From the NCBI GenBank assembly GCA_029718625.1, contig CM056376.1:92833945-92897944 (forward strand): a stretch of DNA of 64,000 nucleotides. The letters are read 5' to 3'. This DNA comes from Synaphobranchus kaupii. Taxonomy: Eukaryota > Chordata > Actinopteri > Anguilliformes > Synaphobranchidae. Numbering within the stretch: position 1 is the first letter of the stretch; each line of letters starts with the position of its first letter. Below, piece after piece: positions 36,525 to 51,291 of this stretch. The notes under the pieces are model-generated. The model had not been told where the DNA came from. It worked only from the letters and a program-made list of their open reading frames with translations, and searched no databases. The translations under genes were made by a program, and so were the position numbers.

Positions 36525-39500
36525 TCCACATGGAGTGCTAAAATATGGCCACTGGAGAAGTGAAAGGCAACCCGCTGGCACGGCGAGAAATCCAGAGCGT
36601 TCTGCAAAAGTGCGTCAGCATCTACACACTTGCGGCTTCCGTTCTAGCACCATTAAGACCATTATGCCATTTCATAGTGCCAAGAAACTAATTTCTAGGC
36701 TTGGAGAAATTGCGCACGACGCAAGAGAAGCGGTGGAACTGCAAATGTGGTATTTCCTGTGTACTGTTAAAAATAAATAAATGACTAAAAAACTGCTGTA
36801 AAGTTCTTGCTGACTGGCTACTCACATCTAATTTTCTTGCCTATTGTGTGTAATGCTAACAGCTTTTGGTCGGATTAACCAGCGATGGACTGATCAGTGC
36901 TCACGCCATACACTGCATCACATTAGCATAGCGCTACATAGTAAAGACAGTGTGAAGTGGCGTACATCCTGTTTGTTATATGTGATGGTGAAGGTGCAGC
37001 TATGGACAGCAGGAAGCATAAATACCCAATATACTGTATATAGAGCACACTTTGCAAAGGAGGTCAAGCATCCTGAATAGCCTCTCCTGTCTGCCTGGGA
37101 CTTTTCTGTTTTTTTCCCCTTATTTTTTTAGGGATGGTTCCAGCAAACAAATATGAAACAAACATTTTAAACCATAAAGCTGATAGAAGCTTTGCCATCT
37201 CCATTTGTGATTCTTTTATCGGTTTTTAATCCTTCAAAACATAGAGTCCAGGAAAAAGTTTCACTTTAGAATACACCAAAATGTAGTTTGAGGCTAGACT
37301 GAGGACAAGCAGATGATGTTTGTGTCTTACATTTCAATGTAATAAAGTCAGGATAAAATTGTAGAAAAAATAAGTAATGTCATTATAAACGTGTTTAAAT
37401 ATGTACCTATTTTCACAATTTTATTCGTATTCACAAATATTCGTATGTTGAAACACAATGTGATCACTGTGAATGCGGGAGAAAAGGAAGTAGACAGAAT
37501 TAACCAACGATTTCCTCAAAATGAAGATGACGCCATCTTAGGGATTTCCGCATTGCTCTATGAATCAAATCACCCTGAACAAAATGCATTAAGCCTTTCT
37601 TCACTTATCTCTTTATTGCATCCTGTGATCATAACATTCCCATATCACCTGGCAGTAATGGACTGTATGGCTTATTTCCTGGTGTGTACGTGTGTGTGTG
37701 AGTTTTGGGGAGGGGGCGGCATGCGAGTGCGTGCCTGTGTAAGTGTGCCGTGACTCGTGTGCATGCGTGTGCATACGGGGCGAGAGTGAATAAGGCCATG
37801 GCAGAGTAGAACTAGCCCGGTATGTCATCCAAAGATGCCAAAATAGTACTCAAGGGATTTTTCCCACAGGGTCAAGTGGTGGACAAGCAGAATGGGCAAC
37901 TCAAAGCAGAGCCCTGACAAAGCTGTCGGCAATGCTTTAATCAGGCTCAAAGGGATCAGCCGCACAGCGGCTTCACATTGATTTCAGGTCTTAAAGGTTG
38001 TAAATCCAATGTCTCAATCTGTGCATTAGATGCTAGCTCACTGCTGTCTTACGGAACACTGTACACTGAGATGCATACTGACCGACTGTTTCCAGGTAAA
38101 CATACTGGGGGTTTCTGTACCTATTTTTAACCTGTACAGGAACCCAAAACAAAAGATTACAGACGTACTTCACAGATAGTTCTCGCTTATTCTTGGGAAA
38201 CACTTCAATTTCCTCATTTTAAGAAAATAATACGACACACAAGCTAACACCTGTCAGAAGTGATCACTTTGTCCCTCTCTTTTTAGAGCAATTCAGAATT
38301 TTTTTTTATTTCTCCTGGCAACTGCTGCCTTTCTCTTGCCTCGGTTTCTTTCAATGGCAACGAGTCGGCACACGCATGAACACAATAAATTTTGTTCTCG
38401 AAGAATCGGTCAAAGTAGGTGAACATTTTATGCTACAAACAAAACAATGTCATTGTCAGTAATGAAAATCCATACATATTTCCAAGGAAATACTATCATC
38501 ATCTTTTTTTTTCATGGTATAGTGAGTATAAACACCATTCTAATGACAAAAGTGAGGATGCCGCCAGCAGCCTCGGACCAGACACCGTTAACATAATAGA
38601 TTTTTTTTTTTTAAATAACTTTTTGAAGGTGTGGGTGCTAAATTGTAAAAGCCCAAATACTGAATATTAATGAGATGCACTTACAGAATACTAGACACAC
38701 TGAACACCAACAGGATTAAGGATTCATTTTTTGGCCATAATGACATGAGCTGTAGCTACTGAAATGTGATACATAATATATTTATATACATGTATGTACA
38801 TAGAACAATGAGACACTACAAGCTTACACTACGTAAACATCATTACTGGGAGGGGTAGGCAGATTGGAGATAACCTTGAAGTGCTACCAGGTTTATTTGG
38901 GAATTGCCAGCAACAAAATGTTGTGAAATGCATTTAGAAAATAATTTGCAATCTGAGAGTGAAATTGCTCACATATCGCTGTTATGAAATGAGCCCCAGG
39001 ACACCAAGCTAAGCATTTGCACACAAGGCCATACAGTGCTGAAAATGGAGCCGCACAGATGGTGTACTGCGTCTACTGCGTCTACGGGCAAAAACAACTT
39101 AAAGCCAAACAGTAGGGCTACAGGGTGGGTTATGAGTTATTGGGTGGGTGATAAGCTGTTGCTTGGGTGAGCTGCAGGCTAGGTGAAAACTGGTTTACAG
39201 TATATTATTGCATTTCCATGTCCCTGTTTTCACACAAATTTGGATTATTTAGGGTGCTCAATAAGCATCATAGGACTGAAGTGTTACTTTTGGTTGTTGT
39301 GCCATTGTTGGACATTTGGTAATTAATTCAGGGCCGTTTATGGACCTTCATCCAGGTGTTGGTGTGACAGCGTAGTTGTAGTTGAAGCATACTTTGAAGT
39401 ACATACCTTGGGGGTACACCTGTGACCCCACCCACGCCATTCCCATTATCTGCTGCGTGAGTGATGACTCACAAAGACGCAATGTCCCAGGGGTTTTACA

Positions 39501-40480
39501 ATAGCAGTTTCCTTAACACACAGAAAATTTATATGGCCACGGATTGACCGTAAACACTCGACAAGCCAGCTTCACGGCAAGCTTCAAGATTAATTGTGCG
39601 TTGTAATTGGCTCTCCTCCTAAAGCCTCCACAGTGACACGAAATGATCTGAGCTCGCACACGGATTGTTTCCAGTTCTTTCACTTTAATATACATTTATT
39701 TGCATCACTAACTTCAATTTTTATCCAACTTGATGAAACTTTTTTTTTTGCTTCACAACTAAAAATTGAGGTGGATATTTTAACGGCTGTGAATTTCCAT
39801 GAATCTGGCCCTAACTCATTTAGTCCTAGAATGTCAATTTCCTCTCACTAATACCAGTTGAGAATAACAGTTGATAAGTTGGGGCTCCAGAATTGCTTTT
39901 TTTCAAACGGTCTCCCCAAGTACAGCATTATATATAAACAATAGTGCTATCCGTACATAAGATTTGTAACTTAAAACGTCCATCACAATCCTTAGGGAAA
40001 AAGCGTGGCTAAAAAACATACGCAGCTGATGTGTGCTCATTGGCAAATACAGTCCTGCACAAATCAATAAATCCTCATGGTCACCAAGCTTAGAAATATT
40101 CTGTGATTTACACATTCAGCGAACTACTGTGGCATGCAACAAATCTGGCCCTTTCTCAGACACAGGGTTTATTTCACAGAAATAAATTTCGGGGAAGCAT
40201 CTGCAAGATGTGACAAAAAAGCTGAGACAGGTTTGAAAGTCTGGGCAGACTGACAGAACCCAAGATACCTAGTAAAATGTTAAAAAAAATATCAAGAGTG
40301 ATACTGCTTCACACTTTCTCTCAATCCATCAATGTACTCAATCAAAAAAGCTTTACCTGCTGTAGCAGCAACCTTTGCAACTGATTACCAAAGACCCTTT
40401 CACCATATAAAAAGAATCACTAAATCCTGCTTTGTTTTTCTTATCACTTTTCTAACAACACATACCCATGTGAATGCACA

Positions 40481-40492
40481 CACGCACACGCA

Positions 40493-40539
<47 letters not shown>

Positions 40540-40563
40540 GCACGCGCACGCACGCACACAGGC
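40481..40563. repeat. CA microsatellite with CG-rich variants
   Basis: (CA)n with CACGCACG and GCGCAC interruptions at both ends. Confidence 0.95.
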
Positions 40564-40845
40564 ACACAAAATGCACATAATGCATAGCATGCACAATCCA
40601 ATCAGCGAGGATAAATGTCTTTATGCTGTCTAGCCAAGGATTGAATAGACTGAGGCTCTGTGCAAGTCTGCCATGACTACAAAATATACAACTACAAGAA
40701 TACAAATATACATACCCCATAACTAGAAACAATCTGGAGCACTACTCAAATTCAAGCCTAATTCCAGCAGCAAGTACACACTGCAGTTGTGGTGAGAGGG
40801 AAAGAAATGAAAGAGGTATTTAGAAGACGGTCCAACCTGAATTAG

Positions 40846-41125
40846 ATGGAAGGCGCTCCCCTGAGGCTGACCCCTGCCACCTTGCACACACCCTCGGTTC
40901 ATCATCGTAAAACTTGTGACCCTCAAATAGAGGCCCTTCACTCGCGGGAGACAGCGTCTCAGTTTCTCCTTGCCCAGGACCGCAATGCCAGCGGCAGTGT
41001 CACTACCAGTAGTGGTGGCGACCGGAACATCGCCCACGCCAGCGTACGAACGTGCCAGCTCACCGCCACCAGCAGCCTCGGACCAAGCGCAAGCGAGACG
41101 CACCAAGGAGGTCTACGCGTGGAGG
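40846..41125 (+). other. GC-rich unique segment with a consensus donor
   Basis: An open plus-strand frame (residues such as LLAQDRNASGSVTTSSGG) ends at GAGGAG/GTGAGT, a consensus splice donor. I recognise no protein family in it, and the opposite strand is open too. It may be an unannotated non-coding exon or simply a GC-rich intronic island; I do not call it a gene. Confidence 0.2.
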
Positions 41126-41246
41126 AGGTGAGTAGCACAGGAAGCAGTTATATTGAAAATAGCCGTTGCTAGGAGACTGTAGGGCAAAGAGCAATGCCTG
41201 AGTCCCACACAATAAATAGTTCTTTGGATAAAATTTGATGCAACAA

Positions 41247-41262
41247 CCCCCCCCCCCCCCCC
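41247..41262. repeat. Poly(C) tract (16 C; poly(G) in the pre-mRNA)
   Basis: A 16-base uninterrupted C run. Confidence 0.95.
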
Positions 41263-42494
41263 TCTCCTTTTATTCTAACAGTTAATGGCTTGAAAGGAAA
41301 AAAATGTAATGTACAACACAAATGGCACTGCGCAAACTGCACCAACAAAGCTGGGAAATACAGAGACCTGCTCTCAGGTAAATGTGGCAGGCCCATTAGC
41401 TTTTCTCCCTGAAAATAGCCTCTCCCTGGCCAAGGCTCACAGTTCATCAGATTCTCCAGAACACAAGCACTGTATCACAGCGGCTTATTATTATACAATG
41501 GTATACAGATACAATATAAACAATTTTAGCTATTATGATAATTGGCCACATTTGGAGAGAAAAATGGCTGTGTTAGAGGACTGCCACACAGGTGTTATAA
41601 ATGTATTATTTTGTGTTTAATCCAAAAGCAATTTTTCCCCCCCCAAAGTGTCCCCCATATTGGCACAGCACTGATTTGCCTTGGTAGCAGTCTGTGTCTA
41701 GCTGTGGTTAGGCCAAGTCTGTAGGCTACTTGATTTTCTAAGGATATCCTCTCGATTCTGGAAAGCGCGCACACACATTGTACGGCCTGGAGCCGGGGCA
41801 CGTGTTACATCTTGGTTTTCTGGGGGACAAGCTGGCAGATTGTATGGCAGCCCAAATGTTCAAACTTTTCCCATTGGGAAAGCGGAAGATCCTGGCGTGT
41901 GGTGATTTAACTGCGTTTTCCTGCTTCCCGCTGCAAGCTGCGGGCCCTGCGGGCTTTGGGAATTCTCCTGTCAGGAGCTTCCTCTCCTTGGTTCTCCTCC
42001 TCCATCATGTCAACGGGACTTTAAATGGCTTTGGACACAGGGCAGATCCTTTGGCGTTAATCTAGACACTCCTGAGTAATTCTGATTATCTATTGCAGCG
42101 TCCGTCTTTCACATCATCACCGTGGTAGCATGATGCAAGATAGCTTCTCTCTAATGGATATCTGTTTGGCACAATGTAAATACTATGATTAAAGGTAATG
42201 TCGCTTTTAGCGCCGGTGAGTAAAGTGGGGCTCCATCCACATGCAATGTATGGGTGTTGCTCTTTAGGGTAATTGTTAGGCAGTATTTTTACTGTGGCGG
42301 TATGTCTTTTTCAGCATGATGGCTACTCGCTGTGATATTGGCTCTTCAGTGTGCATGTTATTGCTGCTCTGATTGCTCCTGTGACATATATTTAATGCAT
42401 CATGCCATATTAGCCTTGCATGTTGCACTGGGTTGGAGCATCTGTCAAATAAATACATAAATATAATGGCAACGTGCGCTTCTCCCCCGCTTAC

Positions 42495-42545
42495 CTGGGA
42501 TCCACGGGGCCCTCGCTTGTGATCCCATTCAGACTGGGACAGCAT
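42495..42545 (-). CDS. pde3a: pde3a exon 2 (51-nt frame-preserving small exon)
   Basis: This small coding exon of phosphodiesterase 3A has 51 nt (17 codons) and is phase 0 at both ends. The peptide is MLSQSEWDHKRGPRGSQ. The SEWDHKRGPRGSQ part matches what I recall of human PDE3A just before SSGTSITVD, and exon 3 here supplies SLGTSVTVD. This separates it from PDE3B, whose sequence differs at this point. The acceptor is GCTCCCCAG before 42545; the strong donor CAG/GTAAGC follows 42495. Because both phases are 0, skipping would delete 17 residues without a frameshift. The exon lies 8 nt from a long UG repeat in the pre-mRNA, which makes regulated inclusion plausible (inference). The ATG at the exon start is an internal codon, not an initiation site. 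Confidence 0.93.
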
Positions 42546-42767
<222 letters not shown>

Positions 42768-43862
42768 CTCATTGTGGTCTGACAAGCACATGCAGACAAG
42801 TCCCTTAGCCTTCAATGCTGTCCAGTGAGGCTAAAAATAAAAGGCAATGGCGAAAAAGAAGGGAAAAGATACGTATCATAATTGCTTTTGGGTTTCTCTA
42901 TTTTAGCTTTCGCCAACTTTCTATTTTGTTCAACAGCGTAAGCTTATAATTCAATTTCACAGACAGGTTTGGTTCACATAGTTCTCTACACAGTCTAATG
43001 GGTTCCACGGGCCTGAAACCTTTATTCACTCTAATGAACAGGCAGTAAAATCTCCTGCAGCCATCATAACGCCATTTTACGCTTGCCTGGATCAATACAC
43101 AGAGATTCGGAGGCTGTTCTGTCACCCTAACTATCGCTCATCACACAAACCAAGTTTGGTTTGAACGGAGGATGGGGCTCCATAATCCCTGGAACGTAAC
43201 GTTCCCTCAGCGTCGCTGTTGCAATCTCGCCACCTTGTTTCCGAAACATTATGAAAACATTATTACGTGCGCTTGCGCTGCAGCACACAGGGCGATTTAC
43301 GTGGAGGAAAAAAATAACACAGAGATAAGTCTACAAGACGGAGAACATTTTCCCACAGTGGAGAGGAAGTAAACAAAAGAAAAATGTATTTTCGGTGGCA
43401 CATCCTACATGCTTAATAGTTTGTGGTCAAACGGCAGTAAATCAGCTGTATCTCGCTGCCATGAGGGACAGACCATTGCTTTTGAGCTTTGGCACAGCCC
43501 CTAAGGATTTGGCCTGAACTTGTTCACAAAACCAAGCGTCTGGATTTCTCTCAAGGAAACAATACATTGTGGCCGTGGTATCACATCCTGTTAAATCCTG
43601 CACTACATGGAGTTAGTGTGATCAGGGTAATTTAGATTTACTCTCAGCTCTCTGTTGAATGATTTATCATGAAGTAAAAAGGGGAAGTTGTAACTTGCCT
43701 TGTATGGTAGAAATTATGGCACAATAACAAGTATGTAATTTACACTGCTGTTGTGTGATGGAGGAACTACTTCTCAGTCCATTGCTCATCCATCAGGGCT
43801 GTTTATGCTCTGTTGTTAAACTGTTACTGTAAACATGTTCACACTCGCATGCTTGTGTCATC

Positions 43863-44222
43863 ACCACTGCTCCAGAGTGCAGCTCTGACCACTGCTCCAC
43901 GGTGTAGCTCTGACCACTGCTCCACGGTGTAGCTCTGACCACTGCTCCATGGTGCAGCTCTAACCACTGCTCCACACTGCAGCTCTGACCACTGCTCCAC
44001 AGTGCAGCTCTAACCACTGCTCCACAGTGCAGCTCTAACCACTGCTCCACACTGCAGCTCTGACCACTGCTCCACAGTGCAGCTCTAACCACTGCTCCAC
44101 ACTGCAGCTCTAACCACTGCTCCACACTGCAGCTCTTACCACTGCTCCACACTGCAACTCTTACCACTGCTCCATAGTGCAGCTCTGACCACTGCTCCAA
44201 ACTGCAGCTCTGACGACTGTTC
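43863..44222. repeat. 25-bp minisatellite, about 14 copies
   Basis: The unit is ACCACTGCTCCACACTGCAG plus CTCTG/CTCTA. Starts at 43863, 43888, 43913 and onward have 25-bp spacing. Variant positions (ACACTG, ACAGTG, ACGGTG, ATGGTG) alternate along the array. All three phases are open on the minus strand only because the unit lacks stops. Confidence 0.95.
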
Positions 44223-44549
44223 CATGGTGCTGTTTTGATCTCTGGTCCATTACACTGCAATTTTATCTGTTAAAAGTATTGGGTGTCAGAGTCGCAATAG
44301 AGAAGGTAACTCCATGTTATGCCGCCTCACTGCTGATGCTCTCTGTAAACATGGTGTTTATCATACCCTGGATAATGGCACTAGTGGTCTACAATAGACC
44401 ATTTTGTGAATGAATACCACACTGTGTAACATTTATGGAAATAGTGGGAGGGTTGCTTATAGCCAAAATTGCTCTCTTGCAATATTGAACATTGAAGTAT
44501 GGACAAAGCCATAATGTTGCAGGGGTGAAATGAGGTTACCAGGGGCACT

Positions 44550-44593
44550 GGGGCGGGGGGCGGGGGGCGGGGGGGGGGGGGGGGGGGGGGGGG
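44550..44593. repeat. G-rich tract ending in a 25-G run
   Basis: GGGGCGGGGGGCGGGGGGC is followed by 25 uninterrupted G. It is quadruplex-forming on the plus strand and C-rich in the transcript. Confidence 0.93.
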
Positions 44594-45449
44594 TGTTCCC
44601 TTTAAGATTACCTATATAATTTATGAGTTGGCATTGACAATAGCTTCCTTTGTTTTAAAAATCAGTAGTCACACCGGCCAAAGCGGGTCCCTCAGCTGCT
44701 CAACAACTTCCCTTAGTTCTCAAAAGCAGGAAATGGAAGGACGACCTTTGGGTCACGAATGGACCCATACACATCTCATTGTGGCAACAACTAAAATGAT
44801 CTCCCAATCGGCAGATATCGCTCAGTCATCCATCATCAGTTTTTTTTGTCTTCCCCAAAAAATTCACAGACCCATTAAATGTATTGTTTAAGCACATTTT
44901 TAATCAAACTTTTTCAGAGCCTCATTGGGAGATGAACTAGACTGGTATAGTAGATACGCTGTCTAGAATGGTTTGGTTATAAAATAAACTGCTTTCAAGA
45001 AGTTGAGTCCAAAAGGGCTAAGGTGTACTCTATCAGAAAAAGTATAGACTATTATAGTTGATTTAATGCTGAGCATATATTATATTCCATATACAGTAAC
45101 CCTGGAAAATATGACAAAAAAGGCTATTAAAAAATATCTTTGTCATTTATCAGCATGACCTAACAATCAAAATAAACGAAAAATCTAATCTTTAATTTAG
45201 GTAAAACTATAATTAAGGTAAAACCATTATAACATTTTTTTTATATTTTCTCAAAAAAACATGCCACAATTATTTGCTAGAAATAGTTGCAAACAAACCT
45301 AATTGGCTTATAGTCCCATTCATATTTAAAAAATTTTAAGCACACCTGAGACTTTTGGAACTACTATGTGGTCATTCTCAACTTCCTATTTCACAGGGGT
45401 ATAAATATGAGGTGACACACAGGCCAAAACCCCACCGTCATCAATCAAC

Positions 45450-46056
<607 letters not shown>

Positions 46057-47689
46057 TAAAAATGATTAAGTTGCAATCACATCACAATTAAATTATACTA
46101 TTTTCTTATTTTTCTGTGCATAGAAGGCATTTGATAAACAATAAACTGAATTTAATCTTGCACTTTTTGTTCATATTAATTGAGGTTGCCAGTAATTCTG
46201 GTGTAGCTATGTGTAAGACTACTGGAAAGAGAAAGACCGAAAATAATTATTTGGTGGGGAGAACGGTGTCTTCTACATTAATGATATGACATTATTTATC
46301 ACAGAAACAGGTTAAAATGTCATATGCATCTTAAACACTGTTTTTTAAAGTTTAAATCTGGTTTTGGCTTACATATATGCTTTTAAAGCTATATGAAGCT
46401 GAAAAAATATGCTTGAATTCGTAAAACCATTTTAATAGATTTAATTTAGCAGGGAATTGTATTGTATTGCTGGATGGTGACATTTTGTAAAATCATGATT
46501 AGTAGACAGAGTAGTGTGTTTTCATCTGTGTAAGCAGGAACTAGGGTTACAAAAATGTGGTGCTTGCAAAAAATTTGACTCCATTGATACCTGAAATTAT
46601 GCAACACATAATATAATGCAAGCATCAAGATCTCTTTCACTTTACACCTTATAAAACACACAAAATGTTCTTGCAGCAGCTGGCTAAACTCAGACGCTTA
46701 TACAAATGCTACAGGTTAGCTGGCTTCTCACTGGTAGGGAGGGGAGAGGGACTCAGAACAAACTGAACACACAGCAAAATCAGTGTTAAGAGTCCTGTGA
46801 GAGATCCGTGTGGCTCCGCTGTGGTTACTCTCCCATTCCACAGGTGCACTTGCAGTGTAGGTCTGTAAATGGCTGATTTTGGATGGAACCGCATTGCCCC
46901 CGGATAGGTGATTAGTCCAAGGATTTTTTTATTTTTTATTACATTTGTATTTTTTTTAATTCTAAATGTAATGCTATGCATGAAAGGCCTTCTTTGAAAT
47001 CTCAAAACATTATTCATGGACAGTCTCCAAAGTCTCCAAACACTGCAGACCGACACGGTAAAATTTTAAACGTCCGCGTCTGGATGTTTTTTTAAATTTT
47101 TTTTAAATAAAGCTACAGAACCCCTCCAAAGTTAAATAATAATGGCACAGTCTGAAATATTCCTCTGTGTAGCATGTTAAAATCATTAAGTCACCACAAT
47201 TCAAAATAGCAATACCTTTCCATCTTTCATAGCAGTTTCCTTCTGTGGTATAATTGCAGCTTCACACAGATTTGCTTCCCTGCTACGTGGAGGATATCAG
47301 TAGGAGTCAATCTGATCAATAACATTGCTGCAATGTTGTGACAATGTTATGACTTGGCATTAATGATTAATGCAGGCAGTTTGGCAGTGGCTACAGGTGA
47401 AATGGCGTATTTAATCCCAGGCCTTTTCTCCCTTTTACAGGCTATAGTATTAATCTGGGTCCAAATGAGGCCAATGACTTAAAAAGGTTGCTTTTCTCTG
47501 TGGAAATGGTCAGTCTGAAACCCCTAAATCTCTCATTTCCTCTTTGCTTCCTGAATGGAGAGAAATAACAAGCCCACAAATCTCACCAATAATGGAAGAG
47601 TACATTATTTATGACATAAATTTTTCATTATTTATACTTGTCTTGGGGATTACATATTTTAGGTTTGAAATATTATTAATTTACACAGT

Positions 47690-47815
47690 TGGATGTCTAC
47701 GGAAGCAAGTTGGGTTAAGTACCTTCCTCAAGGGTGCAACAACTGTGCCCCCGCCCCCCCCCCCCCCCCCCCCCATCACCCCCTGGGTGTGAACCTGCAA
47801 TCTGCTGGGCAAACG
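47690..47815. mobile_element. SINE-like fragment interrupted by poly(C)
   Basis: GGGTTAAGTACCTTCCTCAA then GGGTGCAACAACTGTGCCC, and after the C run CTGGGTGTGAACCTGCAATC, matches the pattern of fish tRNA-SINE tails and B boxes in degraded form. A 21-C run (47754-47774) sits inside. Confidence 0.45.
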
Positions 47816-50167
47816 TTTTCCCAAACATGACACCAGACTTCTGCCTGCTGGTGTTTTCATGTGGCCAGCAAGTCCACAGTAATTTTATCTTGAGGCACTG
47901 CTTTCAGTTCAACTGAGCAAAGTGAAGCCTTGCTTCAACCAAAATATGAAAAGTATTTTCAAAATTCAAAAACAACAAAGCTTTCTGCCATGTGTGTCTT
48001 CAAACCTAAGCCCTTCAGGCAGTCTGTATAAATCTGTCCTAAAGTGACACTGTCAATCAAAGAGCATTATGTTTCCCTATGTTTCCCCTACCCTAAATGA
48101 ACTCTCAACAACTAAACAGTAGGCCACATCAGTTGAAACTAAAATGACTTTCAACCAGCTTGTCTCTTGCAAAACAGTCTAATCTAAGTTATCAATTCTC
48201 GATTGCAAATGTCAACCATTTTTCAGTCAATTCTAGACTCACCCTTAATCTAGATTCCAGTTCACTAGCCTCTATTGCCAGACAGCAAAGAGTGGATTTG
48301 AAATTAATTCAACTCTTTCCAATTGCACCACTGTTCGTGTTTTTCCTCATAATCATTTCTCATTATTGGCATAGTAAACCCAGTCCTTTTTCTTCAACTT
48401 GGCCCATGGTCACATCAAGCACTCAAAAAGTTTTAAAAGCTAGTTCATCAGGGCACAGATGAAACGTACTATAGGTAACCAATGACTGTGTTAATATGGA
48501 TACTTATTGTATGTGGGACATGGTAGAAGCTGTGTGTGCAGAGTGTGGCGTGTGCAGAGCCAGAGTGAACCAGATGCTGAGATGCTGACCTGTCCTTGCG
48601 GGTGCAGAATAGATGCAGCAGACTAATGAAGGCTTTTGTTATTTCCCAGTGATACACTGTTTGAAATAACGGACACAAAGCTCTATCACCAATCATACGA
48701 AGACATGAAACACAGGGCATAATTTACAGACCTCGCCATTCTTTCTCAAATCTCTGTCCTGCCCCAACCACCCGCCCCCCACCCTCTCCCCTGAGTGTAG
48801 CCTTATCACTCAAATCCTGTCAGCGCTCCACACACCTCACCAGTTTCGGACTGACCAGCGTTAAAGCCCATAACCCCACAGCTCAGCCTACTCAGTGCAC
48901 TCTGATGGGCTCCATTACGGCTCTAATGCACTTTTAATAATGTAAGAGTAGAAGAGAGCAGGAAATTGCAGAGGCCTAATGGAGTCCTGCACAAGATTAC
49001 CACCCACTAGTTTCATAATCATTCATTCATAACCAGCGTAATATTCACTTTCTCTTTCTGTTGGTGACTTTCATTTTGGGCCCCTTCCTGTTGATGGTTT
49101 TTTTTCTCTGCCATAACTGCTTCTGCCTGTGAGTTCTAATATAAATCATGACAGAAACAAAAACTTAAGAACGCTCTAATAAAACTGATAAACTGTCAAT
49201 TTTACAGCTTTCATTGTCCCGGAATTTGTGGGCATGCTACATTTTTGGAGTGATTTAAAGAGCTTTCTACCATGCTCAAGAACAGTTCAGACTATTTTCG
49301 ACTATTTTCAATCATAACCACATTAAAGAAAACCACAACAAGGACAGCATGCTTGTCCTACATACACACAGCCTGCCTTGTCTGCGCAGTTCGGTTTTAC
49401 ATGCATGCAGTGCAAGCAGGCGTGAAAAAGTGGTGCACGCTTTTGTTACATACTAATGGTGAAATTTGTGACCCAGGCTTTTTTGACAACTCTCTGTCTC
49501 TTCAATGCTAATCTGACCTAATCATCCTTATCCCAGTGGTACTGTATTTAGCTTGGTATGCCTGCACATTGCTCTCTCTGGATGTGTGTATGATTGTCCT
49601 TATAAAAGGGGCACAGTAATGATATTGAAGCAACATACAGTTAAACTGAGATCAGGCTGGATCAAAGGGGTGAAGTTGTACAATTTCTTACTGTGCTGAC
49701 TCTAGAATGCACATCAAGCTAAAGGCAATGAGCAAGAGGGCTATGTTTGTGAGCGTCTCATTTGGTGTAATACCACATGCCACCTGCAGGTGGAGGTACT
49801 CTCAAGACAAGTGCAGCCCATATGAAAACACCAAGAAACAGTAAAGCACTCTTACGAACTCAACTTCCAAGCCGTCAGGTTGAAAGAAAGAATACACTGT
49901 GGGCCTCTTCTGTGGATGTACTGGTTCCTCAGGAGTGTACCAGAGTACATGAAAACAACTCTGGACATCTCCATCAGACAGACACTGTCACATTTTCTCT
50001 GTGGTGAGACATCATCCCAAAAACAAATTTTTGTGTTGATATGTGTGCGGCATGCTGAGGCTCACACCACACAAACACATACAGCCTGAAATATGCATGT
50101 TTTAAGCATATAGCAGTGAATTTGTGAAATTTGGAGGAACAGAAGGGGACAGGCATGCACAGTGTTT

Positions 50168-50172
50168 GTGTT

Positions 50173-50207
<35 letters not shown>

Positions 50208-50289
50208 CAGTCAGAGAGAGAGACAGAGAAAGAATTAGAATTTGAGAGAGAGAGACAGAGACAGAGATGGAGAGAGAGAGAGAACGTGA
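50168..50289. repeat. Compound (TG)n(AG)n microsatellite
   Basis: TG repeat to about 50196, then AGAGAGACAG-type purine repeat. Confidence 0.92.
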
Positions 50290-51172
50290 TCCAGATCCAG
50301 CAATTAAGATTAACATCTGCAGCGACTGGAATTACACTTGATTACACTGCACACGTTCTGAGTGACAAAAGAGTCTGTCTCGCCCAGTCAACTCACTCTC
50401 ACTTCCTGTTTGGAACTTTCAGAGAGTTCATAGTAAAGCCTGCATGCTTGCTCGTGATGCAAGCAGCCTGCTCGGTAGTCTGTACGGTTTCATTTCACAG
50501 TTACGTGCTTTGCAAGACAACATAAGGAAGTGGTAGAAAACTTTCAGAACAGTACATAATGATCTGATGGAGAAACTCCATGCCTAACTCACATATTGTA
50601 TTTCAAATGGTACAGTATAGAACCAGGAACCAGTATTGGTGTACTTTCTCCATGAATACAAGTTAACGCAATCTGGAGGAAGCATCTCCTGCGTCACAGT
50701 GAGAAATTGGGTTCAGCTGGAGCAAAGACTTAACATCTGTGTGTGTCGGCCCGTGTTTATGATCAAATTTTCATAGTAAGTTTCTGTAAGAGTTCCTTCA
50801 GAGGAAAGAAGGATGTGCATGTCTTCCTTAACAAAAGGATGTTTTTCATCTTGCTCTATATACGTTTTTAGATTAGTTATTGGATGTAGGGAAATGGCTT
50901 CCAACAAAGAATGCTAATGAATAAATACATAACTGAAGATGATACAAAGCCGCATCATCATATACGGAAAACAGAAGTTTTCAAACTATTTCAACAAATG
51001 AAGATTGTGAAAGTGTCTTTCTCTCAGTGGGAATATTTGACAGGAATAAATTACTAATTCTGTTTCTGCAGAACGATAACTTTAATTCCAGTAAAAACCG
51101 ATTCCAGTAAAAAAAAGAAAAGAAAAAAAAACGTTAAGCCTTAGCACTATGTCTCTGTCATTTCCAGACTGG

Positions 51173-51291
51173 TGTGTGTGTGTGTGTGTGTGCGTGTTTG
51201 TCTGTGTGTGTGTCTGTCTGTGTGTGTGCGCACGGATGAGTGTGTGCGTGTGTGTGCGTACGTACGTGTGTGTGTGTGTGTGTGTGTGTGG
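51173..51291. repeat. TG microsatellite, interrupted
   Basis: About 120 bp of TG with TGTCTG, CGCACGGATGAG and ACGTACG interruptions. Confidence 0.92.

Noticed and set aside
36535..36780. 81-codon plus-strand frame
   Set aside because: No recognisable domain, ordinary intronic composition, no splice or promoter support.
43863..44222. CRISPR-like regular repeat
   Set aside because: The 25-bp units are contiguous with no spacers, and the DNA is vertebrate; this is a minisatellite.
43793..44260. 155-codon repetitive protein-like frame
   Set aside because: It is translation of a 25-bp minisatellite that lacks stops; no start context or family.
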